Shown here in pieces: positions 1 to 6,728 of a DNA stretch of 14,798 nucleotides (its first letter is position 1; each line of letters opens with the position of its first letter). Both the position numbers and the translations under genes were made by a program. This DNA comes from PBB1 sp031380885 (GTDB lineage: Bacteria; Pseudomonadota; Gammaproteobacteria; Burkholderiales; Burkholderiaceae_C), in contig JANMXL010000257.1 in the NCBI GenBank assembly GCA_031380885.1, forward strand, positions 1-14,798, written 5' to 3'. The notes below the pieces were generated by a model, which saw only the letters and a list, made by a program, of their open reading frames with translations, made no database searches and had not been told where the DNA came from.

Positions 1-765
1 CCGGCACGTGTCGACGACCAGCATGCCGGGCCCGCTGCCGTCGCGCAGTGAATCGACGAGCTGCTGCACGCTGGTCGAAAAGTCGGCCGCCGCATCGTCG
101 AGCCGCCAGGTCTTCAGGCCGAAGGCGGCGCCGCGCGCGCAGATGTCACCACCGCCCAGCGTCGACGCCGTCGGCGTGGTCTGGGCGATGCCGTTGTCTT
201 CAACCACGAAGAGCACCGGCAGCTTCCAGATGGCCGCCATGTTCATGCTCTCGTAGAGCAGGCCTTCGCCGAGCGTGCCGTCACCGATCATCACGCAGAC
301 CAGGCTGCGGCTGCTGCGGCGCTGGCGTTCCAGCGCCAGCCCGACCGCGATGGCGGTCATGCCGGCCTGCACGCCGTTGCTGTGGAAATGGCGCAGCGCG
401 ATGTGTTGCGAGCCGCCGTAACCGCGGCACACGCCGTCTTCGCGGCCCATGATCTCGGCCACCAGCCCCAGCGGGTCGCCGGAGTACGTGAGGAAGTGGC
501 CGTGGTTGCGGTGGTTGGACAGCACCACGTCGTCGATGTCATGGAGCGCGCGCACCACGGCCATCTGGCAGAGCTCCTGGCCCAGACAGGTGTGCGTGGT
601 GCCCGACAGCAGCCCGCGACCGAACAGGTCGAGGATCAGCTGTTCGGTCTGACGGATGAAGTTGCCGTAAGCGAACAGGCTGCTATCGTCTGTCGCGATG
701 CGAGGTTTGCCTGCGCTGTCGCGGTCAAAACCGGGGATGTCAAAAGCCATGGATGAGCGGGTCAT
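1..765 (-). CDS. TPP-dependent 2-oxoacid/acetoin dehydrogenase E1, alpha subunit (3' end cut by window)
   Basis: The reverse strand reads open for 255 codons from an ATG at 765 to the window edge, so the C-terminus (about 70 residues in a usual 320-330 aa E1 alpha) is missing. The family decarboxylates a 2-oxoacid (pyruvate, branched-chain oxoacid) or cleaves acetoin using thiamine diphosphate, with a beta subunit and a lipoyl E2. Visible signatures are SNHRNHGHFL at residues 83-92 (the HRxH substrate/TPP loop), GYGGSQH at 115-121 (compare GKGGSMH), and the TPP/Mg motif GDGTLGEG at 161-168 ending in EDN at 189-191, which is the usual GDG-x27-N spacing. The start could also be the in-frame ATG at 750; neither has a convincing ribosome site. 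It diverges from the polysaccharide genes. The substrate cannot be read from sequence, and any beta subunit would lie outside the window. Confidence 0.88.
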   Translation of the reverse strand, partial: MTRSSMAFDIPGFDRDSAGKPRIATDDSSLFAYGNFIRQTEQLILDLFGRGLLSGTTHTCLGQELCQMAVVRALHDIDDVVLSNHRNHGHFLTYSGDPLGLVAEIMGREDGVCRGYGGSQHIALRHFHSNGVQAGMTAIAVGLALERQRRSSRSLVCVMIGDGTLGEGLLYESMNMAAIWKLPVLFVVEDNGIAQTTPTASTLGGGDICARGAAFGLKTWRLDDAAADFSTSVQQLVDSLRDGSGPGMLVVDTCR

Positions 766-975
766 TTCATTGACGCAGCAATTGCGACCGATCGCAGAGT
801 ATGCCAACGCCCGCCACGCTGGCGTGTGCCCAGAATCTCGAAACACGCGCGAGTGCGCACCTTTTCAGGCAATGGATCACGCTTGCCGATCACTTGTTCG
901 CGTGGCTGAAACTGCGCATTTCCCGCAGCAGGCTGAATCGTCAGCCGCTGCGGCGTCTGACCGATCGCTGTTCCG
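766..975. promoter_or_regulatory. Divergent intergenic region, E1 alpha / beta-helix gene
   Basis: This 210 bp gap separates two divergently transcribed genes, so it must hold promoters for both directions if each is expressed from here. It is somewhat richer in A/T than its surroundings. A 10-bp direct repeat, GACCGATCGC, occurs at 786-795 and 959-968; the second copy lies just upstream of the GTG start at 976. I could not identify a clear sigma-70 or sigma-54 promoter, and no ORF here looks coding. Assignment as a regulatory region rests on gene orientation. Confidence 0.4.
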
Positions 976-2364
976 GTGAAACGGTTGCCGCGGTGGGTTC
1001 GTTGGTCAGGTGCCGCGTTGCTGCTGGTGCTGCTGTGCCTGGCTGCGCTGGTGGGCTTGAGCGTTCATCTGGGCCAGACGCCCGGCCGGCTGATGGACTA
1101 TGCCGAGCGCCGATTGGAGGGGCATTCCAAACTGGAGGCGATCGCACTCCCCGTGATGGGGATCGTGCGCACGGCGTTGGACGAGCCCTCGCAGCGTGAG
1201 CGGCAGAGCCGCCCGTTTGTGATTCCGGCGCCACCGCCGCTGATGCGAACGGCTGAACACCCTGCTGCAGTAACTGCGGGTCGAGTCCTGCGCGTCGGGC
1301 CCGCCGAAGCCATCCACAGCATCGCAGAGGCTGCACGGCTCGCCCAGGATGGCGACACGGTGGAGATCGTCGCCGGAGACTACCGAGGCGATGTGGCGCT
1401 GTGGCAGCAGAAGCGCCTGGTCATACGCGGTGTGGGCGGCCATGCCCGTCTTTACGCCGACGGTCGCAGCGCGGAAGACAAGGCCATCTGGGTGATACGC
1501 AACGGTGACTTCGAGGTGTCCGGCATCGATTTCATTGGCGCCCGTGTCGACGACCACAACGGTGCGGGCATCCGCTTCGAAAGCGGGCATCTCATCGTCC
1601 GCGATTGTCTTTTCTGGGGCAATGAAAGTGGGCTGCTGACGTCCAACACGCCCGAGTCACGGCTGGAGATCGAGAACAGCGAATTTGGCTACAACGGCGA
1701 TGGCGGCGGACAGAGCCACCACCTCTACGTGGGCCACATCGCCTCGCTGCGTGTGACCGGCAGCTATTTTCACCACGGCAATGTCGGCCACCTCATCAAG
1801 AGCCGCGCCGCGGTCAACGACATCCGCTACAACCGGATCACTGATGAGAATGGCGGCCGCGCCAGCTATGAAGTCGACCTGCCCAACGGCGGCATCGCGG
1901 TGCTGGTGGGCAATGTGATCCAGCAGGGCCGCGACGGCGAAAACGCCACGTTGATCTCTTTCGGACAGGAGGGTTACCAGCGGCCGGAAAATCGCCTGTT
2001 TCTGATGAGCAACACCCTCGTCAACGACCATCCGTACGGCGGCGCTTTCCTTCGCGCAGCGCCGGGCGCCGACAGCATCGTGTCGGCCAACAACGTGCTG
2101 TCCGGCCTCGGTGGGTATCACACGTCCGACCCGACGCAGGTGCTCAATGACGTGAGCGGCGACGTGCCGCTGTTCGTCGATGCGGTGCATCACGACTACC
2201 GGCTCAGCGAGTCCGGCCGGCACACACGTTTTCGGAAGCCGGTGGTCAGCTCCTACCGCCACCTGGCCTTGGACCTGCGGGCCGAATACGTTCATCCACG
2301 CAGCGTCCGTCCGCTGAGTGCGCCACCTGCTTATCCGGGCGCGGTGCAAAGCCATGTGCCCTAG
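976..2364 (+). CDS. Membrane-anchored right-handed parallel beta-helix protein
   Basis: This 462-residue protein has an N-terminal membrane anchor (about residues 10-30, hydrophobic after KRLPRWVR) and then a linker. From about residue 105 comes a repetitive array of short strands of the pectate-lyase-like beta-helix type, with coils such as LIVRDCLFWGN, LEIENSEFGYN, LRVTGSYFHHGN and IRYNRIT. The basic N-terminus predicts that the helix lies in the periplasm. The family includes polysaccharide lyases, epimerases and non-catalytic carbohydrate binders. Its position in an exopolysaccharide locus suggests it acts on the polymer, but I cannot name a reaction. The start is a GTG: an in-frame stop at 958-960 lies just upstream, and the next ATG (1093) would lose the anchor. 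It ends about 10 bp before the decarboxylase start, so the two are probably co-transcribed. Confidence 0.82.
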   Translation: MKRLPRWVRWSGAALLLVLLCLAALVGLSVHLGQTPGRLMDYAERRLEGHSKLEAIALPVMGIVRTALDEPSQRERQSRPFVIPAPPPLMRTAEHPAAVTAGRVLRVGPAEAIHSIAEAARLAQDGDTVEIVAGDYRGDVALWQQKRLVIRGVGGHARLYADGRSAEDKAIWVIRNGDFEVSGIDFIGARVDDHNGAGIRFESGHLIVRDCLFWGNESGLLTSNTPESRLEIENSEFGYNGDGGGQSHHLYVGHIASLRVTGSYFHHGNVGHLIKSRAAVNDIRYNRITDENGGRASYEVDLPNGGIAVLVGNVIQQGRDGENATLISFGQEGYQRPENRLFLMSNTLVNDHPYGGAFLRAAPGADSIVSANNVLSGLGGYHTSDPTQVLNDVSGDVPLFVDAVHHDYRLSESGRHTRFRKPVVSSYRHLALDLRAEYVHPRSVRPLSAPPAYPGAVQSHVP

Positions 2365-2374
2365 TGAGCAGGCC

Positions 2375-3628
2375 ATGACATCGGAACCTCCCCGCGCGCC
2401 GACGGCGCCCGTCCACGCGCCGATGACCCAGTTCCCAGTCGTGGCGGGTGAATTGAAGGTCGGCGGCTTCCCGCTGTCGCGGCTGGCTGCGCGCGTGGGC
2501 TGCACACCGTTCTACGCCTACGACCGCGGCCTGCTGCGCGCCCGAGTCCTTGAGTTGCGTGCCGCATTGCCGCAAGCCATCAAGCTGCACTACGCGATGA
2601 AGGCCAACCCAATGCCGGCGCTCGTGGGGCTGATGGCCGGCTGGGTCGATGGCATCGATGTCGCGTCGGCCGGCGAGATGGCCGTGGCGTTCGACGCCGG
2701 TGCCGCGCCACGCGACATCAGCTTCGCCGGGCCGGGCAAGCGTGACGCTGAACTCCGGCAGGCGGTGGCGGCTGGGGTGCTTGTCAATGTGGAGTCCGCA
2801 CGCGAGCTGCCGCTGCTGGCGCAAGCGTCGCAGCAGTTGGGGCTGCCGGCCCGTGTCGCGGTGCGCGTCAACCCGGATTTCGAGCTGAAGAGTGCCGGCA
2901 TGAAGATGGGCGGTGGCCCGAAGCCATTCGGCATTGATGTCGAGCAGGTGCCCGAGGTGCTGAAGCAGATCGCGGCCCTGGGCCTTGATTTCGAGGGGTT
3001 TCATCTGTACGCCGGTTCGCAGAACCTGCACGCGCCGTCCATTTGCGAGGCGCAGCTGAAGTCGTATGACCTGGCTGTGCGTCTGGCGGCGTGTGCGCCG
3101 TGTCCACCGCAGTCGCTGAACCTCGGCGGGGGTTTCGGTATCCCGTACTTCCCTGGCGAGCGCCGACTCGATCTGACACCGATCGGCGACCACCTGAGCG
3201 GCCTGGTCGAGCGGGCACGCGCCGATTTGCCTGGCTTGGCCTTGGTGATCGAGTTGGGTCGCTACCTCGTGGGTGAGGCCGGGATTTACGTGACCCGCAT
3301 CGTCGATCGCAAGGTCTCACGCGGGCAGGTGTTCCTGGTCACCGACGGCGGCATGAATCACCACCTGTCGGCTTCCGGCAATTTCGGGCAGGTGGTCCGC
3401 AAGAACCACCCGGTCACGATCGGCAACCGGGCCGATGCGCCGGATCACGAGCGTGCTTCGGTCGTCGGGCCCTTGTGCACTTCGCTCGACCTGCTGGCCG
3501 ATCGGATGGATCTGCCGGTGGCGCAGATCGGCGACCTGGTGGTGGTGTTCCAGTCGGGGGCGTACGGCGCCAGCGCCAGCCCGCAGAAATTCCTGGGCCA
3601 TCCACCCTGCGCCGAGGTGCTGGTCTGA
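2375..3628 (+). CDS. PLP-dependent (fold type III) decarboxylase, exosortase A system-associated type
   Basis: This is an alanine-racemase-fold, ornithine/diaminopimelate decarboxylase-like enzyme of 417 residues. The PLP lysine is K76 in YAMKANP. The phosphate-binding glycine loop is GGGFG at 251-255, and the dimer-shared cysteine motif GPLCTSLD has C368. A C-terminal GAYGASASP..FLGHP completes the pattern. The wording FAGPGK, NPDFELK.AGMKMGGGPK and FHLYAGSQN matches my memory of the decarboxylase subfamily that travels with exosortase A/PEP-CTERM polysaccharide clusters. It should decarboxylate an amino acid or similar carboxylate; the substrate is unknown. The ATG at 2375 follows an AGCAGG-like site. 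In-frame ATGs at 2318 and 2354 would overlap the upstream gene, and 2423 is possible because the conserved part starts nearby. The O-antigen ligase-like gene follows after 65 bp. Confidence 0.9.
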   Translation: MTSEPPRAPTAPVHAPMTQFPVVAGELKVGGFPLSRLAARVGCTPFYAYDRGLLRARVLELRAALPQAIKLHYAMKANPMPALVGLMAGWVDGIDVASAGEMAVAFDAGAAPRDISFAGPGKRDAELRQAVAAGVLVNVESARELPLLAQASQQLGLPARVAVRVNPDFELKSAGMKMGGGPKPFGIDVEQVPEVLKQIAALGLDFEGFHLYAGSQNLHAPSICEAQLKSYDLAVRLAACAPCPPQSLNLGGGFGIPYFPGERRLDLTPIGDHLSGLVERARADLPGLALVIELGRYLVGEAGIYVTRIVDRKVSRGQVFLVTDGGMNHHLSASGNFGQVVRKNHPVTIGNRADAPDHERASVVGPLCTSLDLLADRMDLPVAQIGDLVVVFQSGAYGASASPQKFLGHPPCAEVLV

Positions 3629-3693
3629 TGGGTGCGGCCTGGCGTGCTGCCGGGGTCGTCGAAGGCACATGACGCCGATGGCCTCGCGCCGAC

Positions 3694-5661
3694 ATGGTTG
3701 ACCGCGGCCGGAAGGTCTGGGCCCAAGGTGGCTGCCTGCTGGCCGCATCAGTGGCACTTGCCATGGGCCTGGCCTTGGCGCTGCATCACCCGCTGGCACC
3801 GGTCGTGGTCAGTGCGGCCTTCCTGTTGTGGGGCGCGTGGGTCGCCTGGCGGCCCGGCGTCTGGTTGTTCGTCTTGCCGGCGGCCCTGCCGTTGCTTAAC
3901 TTCGCGCCGTGGACCGGTTGGATCACGGTCGAGGAGTTCGATCTGCTGTGTCTGGGGGCGGTGTGCGGCGGCTATGCGCGCAGGGGGTTTTCTGCTGCTG
4001 AACCGTGCGATGAGGCCGGCGAGTCGTCTGCACAACGTCGGCTCTTCACCATCGCCGCCATCGTCTTCGCCGTCGCCAGCGCCGTGGCCTGCGTTCGTGG
4101 CATGTCGATGGCGAATGACGCGGTCTTCAGCCTGTTCCAGGGGTATGCCGATCCGCTGAACGCCTGGCGCGTGATCAAGAGTGTGGTGTTCGCCGCCCTG
4201 CTGTGGCCCTTGCTGCGGCGCGATGTTCAATCCGACCCGTCTGCCAGCGTCCGCCGTCTGGCGGGGGGCATGGTCGCTGGGCTCGGCGTCGTCGCACTGG
4301 CGGTGCTGTGGGAGCGACTGGCCTACACCGGCCTGTGGGACTTCTCGACCCGCTACCGCACCACCGCGCTGTTTTGGGAAATGCATGTCGGTGGCGCGGC
4401 CATCGACGCCTACCTGGCGCTGGCCACGCCCTTCGTCGTCTGGGCCTTGTGGATCACCCGCACGCCGCTGCGCTGGAGCGTGCTGGCGGCGCTGGCGCTG
4501 CTCACCGGCTATGCCTGCCTGACCACGTTCTCGCGCGGTGTCTACGGCGCGGTGCTGGGTTCCTTGCTGTTGTTGATCGTCTTGCTGCGCTGGCGGCGAT
4601 TGCCGTCTCTGCACATCCGCTGGCGCACGCTGGCCGGTGTCGCCCTGACGCTGGCGCTGGCCCTCGAGGTGGCGGCTGTGCTGGGACTGGGTTCGTACAT
4701 GCGTGCGCGCATCGGTTCCAGCGATCGGGATCTGGACAGTCGGCGTCAGCACTGGCACAACGGCCTGGGGCTGATGCACGGCCCCGCGGACTGGCTGCTC
4801 GGCATCGGTGCCGGGCGCTTGCCGGCGGCGTATGCGCGTGAGGTGCCGCGCCGGGAGTTTCCGGGCGGGGTTGAGTTCATCGGCGCCGCCGGTCCGCAGG
4901 ACGCGGCTTTCGTTCGCGTGCTCGGGCCCAAGACACGCTCTGACATCGATGGCCTGCTCGCGTTGACGCAGCGCGTGGCGTTGAACCCCGTGGGACCACA
5001 TCAGGTGGCGTTCGACGTCCGTGCTGCCGTACAGACCGATGTGTACCTCTCGCTGTGCGAGTTGCACCTGCTCTATCCGCGGCACTGCCAATCGGCGTGG
5101 CTGCGTGTGTTGCCGACTGGTACCGAGTGGCGCCGCAGTGTGGCAGTCCTGCGCGGGCCGCCACTCGATCCGGGCAGCGCCTGGGCACCGCGACAGGGGG
5201 TGTTTTCTGTGTCGATGTTCGACGCGGGCCGCCAGGTCGACGTCCGCCATCTGAGCCTCGTCGGCCTCGACCGAGCGGAACTGCTGGTCAACCGCGACTT
5301 CGCCCAGGGCATGGCTCGCTGGTTCCCGTCGGCGCAGGGCTACTACGTTCCGTGGCACATCGACAGCCTGTGGCTCGAAGTGCTGATCGAGCGCGGCGTG
5401 GTCGCGATGGGGGCGTTTGCCGTCTGCATGGCCGTGGCGGTGGGGTGCCTGGTCGGTGCGGTGCTGCGGCGCGGCACGGTGGTTCATCCGATCGCCCCGT
5501 TCCTGGCCGCGTCGCTGTGCGGCAGCCTGTGCGTGGGCCTGGTGAGCAGCGTAATGGATGTGCCGCGGGTCGCGCTGTTGTTGCTGTTGCTGGCGATCTT
5601 TTCGGTCGAGATCAGCAACGCGCCGCGAGATCGTGGCGCTTCACGCGCCTTCGCAGACTGA
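3694..5661 (+). CDS. O-antigen ligase / Wzy-like polymerase membrane protein with large periplasmic insert
   Basis: This 655-residue polytopic inner-membrane protein has many hydrophobic segments in residues 10-340, a long hydrophilic stretch, then further membrane segments from about 568 to 640. The family joins polysaccharide units (Wzy polymerase) or ligates glycan to an acceptor (WaaL) on the periplasmic face using undecaprenyl-linked substrates. The motif WHIDSLWLEVLIERG (H555) sits just before the last membrane segments, where family members carry a conserved His/Glu region. Residues about 380-550 form an extra soluble domain with beta-rich sequence ending in VNRDFAQGMARWFPS, reminiscent of carbohydrate-binding folds. 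The start ATG 3694 is the first after an in-frame stop at 3670-3672. The stop lies 8 bp from the convergent epimerase stop. Ligase versus polymerase cannot be decided here. Confidence 0.82.
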   Translation: MVDRGRKVWAQGGCLLAASVALAMGLALALHHPLAPVVVSAAFLLWGAWVAWRPGVWLFVLPAALPLLNFAPWTGWITVEEFDLLCLGAVCGGYARRGFSAAEPCDEAGESSAQRRLFTIAAIVFAVASAVACVRGMSMANDAVFSLFQGYADPLNAWRVIKSVVFAALLWPLLRRDVQSDPSASVRRLAGGMVAGLGVVALAVLWERLAYTGLWDFSTRYRTTALFWEMHVGGAAIDAYLALATPFVVWALWITRTPLRWSVLAALALLTGYACLTTFSRGVYGAVLGSLLLLIVLLRWRRLPSLHIRWRTLAGVALTLALALEVAAVLGLGSYMRARIGSSDRDLDSRRQHWHNGLGLMHGPADWLLGIGAGRLPAAYAREVPRREFPGGVEFIGAAGPQDAAFVRVLGPKTRSDIDGLLALTQRVALNPVGPHQVAFDVRAAVQTDVYLSLCELHLLYPRHCQSAWLRVLPTGTEWRRSVAVLRGPPLDPGSAWAPRQGVFSVSMFDAGRQVDVRHLSLVGLDRAELLVNRDFAQGMARWFPSAQGYYVPWHIDSLWLEVLIERGVVAMGAFAVCMAVAVGCLVGAVLRRGTVVHPIAPFLAASLCGSLCVGLVSSVMDVPRVALLLLLLAIFSVEISNAPRDRGASRAFAD

Positions 5662-5669
5662 CTGTCGCG

Positions 5670-6728
5670 TCAGAGTGATGGCGTGGTCGCGGTGCCCTGG
5701 CGCTGCGCCTGCACGATGTACCAGCGCATTGCCTCGGCCAGGCCTTCGCCAATGCGGTGGCTGGGTTGGTAGCCCAGGCGGGCGGCAGCTTTGCCGATGT
5801 CGGCCTGCGAATGCAGCACGTCGCCAAGTCGGAAGTCGGCATGCACGGGCTGCACGTCGCCCAACTGCGCAAAGGTCGGCGTCAGGTGCTGCCGCAGCAG
5901 CGCGAACAACTCGTTCAGGCTGGTGCGGTCGCCCACCGCCACGTTGTAGATCTGGTTGATGGCGTCAGCGCGTTGCGTGCAGGCCGCGAGCAGGTTGGCC
6001 TGTACCGCGTTGGCGACGAAGCAGAAGTCACGGCTGGTGTGGCCATCGCCGTTGATCTGGACTGGCCGGCCGTCGATCAGCGCGGCAATCCATTTCGGGA
6101 TCACCGCGGCATACGCACCATTCGGATCCTGGCGCGGGCCGAAGACATTGAAGTAGCGCAGGCCGATGCTTTGCAGCCCGTAGGCGCGGGCGAACACGTC
6201 GGCATACAGCTCGTTGACGAGCTTGGTCACCGCATAGGGCGACAGCGGCGCGCCGATGCGGTCTTCGACCTTGGGCAGCGCCGGGTGGTCGCCATAGGTC
6301 GAGCTGCTCGCGGCATAGACGAAACGCTGCACCTTCGCGTCGCGGGCGGCCACCAGCATGTTCAGGAAGCCGTCGACGTTGACCGCGTTGGTGGTCACCG
6401 GATCAGCGAGTGAGCGCGGCACGCTGCCTAGCGCCGCCTGGTGCAGCACGACATCGATGCCGTCACACGCAGCGTGGCAGTCCGGCAGCTGGCGGATGTC
6501 GCCGCGGATGAACTTGAAGCGCGACCACCGTTCGGCGCCGACCAAGCCGTGAACCTCATCGAGGTTGCGTTGGTGGCCGGTGGCGAAATTGTCCAGCCCG
6601 ACCACGCGCTGGTCCTGCATCAGCAAGGCTTCCAGCAGGTTCGACCCGATGAAGCCGGCGACGCCCGTCACCAGCCAGGTTTTCGGCTTGGCCCGCAGCG
6701 CGGACTGCAGCGCCGCATAGGCGGTCAC
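5670..6728 (-). CDS. wbpP/tviC-like: UDP-N-acetylglucosamine/galactosamine (or uronate) 4-epimerase, WbpP/TviC type
   Basis: This extended short-chain dehydrogenase of 352 residues interconverts gluco- and galacto-configured UDP-N-acetylhexosamines or their uronic acids in the cytoplasm, using bound NAD. The Rossmann motif GVAGFIG is at 22-28, the serine triplet SSSTYG at 141-146, and the catalytic Y165xxxK169 at SPYAVTK. The wording GLDNFATGHQ, SSTYGDHPALPKVEDRIG and the late LGDVLHSQADI closely match WbpP/TviC as I recall them, and length agrees with the roughly 340 aa family. The start is GTG at 6728, overlapping the dehydrogenase stop as GTGA, a classic coupling arrangement; a GTG at 6737 is also in frame. 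With the adjacent dehydrogenase it implies UDP-GalNAcA formation, as in Vi antigen synthesis. Exact substrate order is inferred. Confidence 0.92.
   Translation of the reverse strand: MTAYAALQSALRAKPKTWLVTGVAGFIGSNLLEALLMQDQRVVGLDNFATGHQRNLDEVHGLVGAERWSRFKFIRGDIRQLPDCHAACDGIDVVLHQAALGSVPRSLADPVTTNAVNVDGFLNMLVAARDAKVQRFVYAASSSTYGDHPALPKVEDRIGAPLSPYAVTKLVNELYADVFARAYGLQSIGLRYFNVFGPRQDPNGAYAAVIPKWIAALIDGRPVQINGDGHTSRDFCFVANAVQANLLAACTQRADAINQIYNVAVGDRTSLNELFALLRQHLTPTFAQLGDVQPVHADFRLGDVLHSQADIGKAAARLGYQPSHRIGEGLAEAMRWYIVQAQRQGTATTPSL

Noticed and set aside
2246..3193. Open frame of 315 codons on the minus strand opposite the PLP decarboxylase
   Set aside because: No family features and it crosses two real plus-strand genes.
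3753..3764. TGGCACTTGCC, resembling part of a sigma-54 promoter
   Set aside because: It lies inside the O-antigen ligase-like coding sequence and lacks the correct spacing between the GG and GC elements.
3748..5487. Long open frame (579 codons) on the minus strand opposite the O-antigen ligase-like gene
   Set aside because: Its translation is rich in Arg, His, Gln and Pro with no recognisable domain, while the plus strand has a coherent membrane protein. Long antisense frames are expected in GC-rich DNA.
5658..5673. Short inverted repeat (CTGAC / GTCAG) spanning the convergent stop codons, considered as a bidirectional terminator
   Set aside because: Only a 5-bp stem with no T run on either side, so too weak to call.
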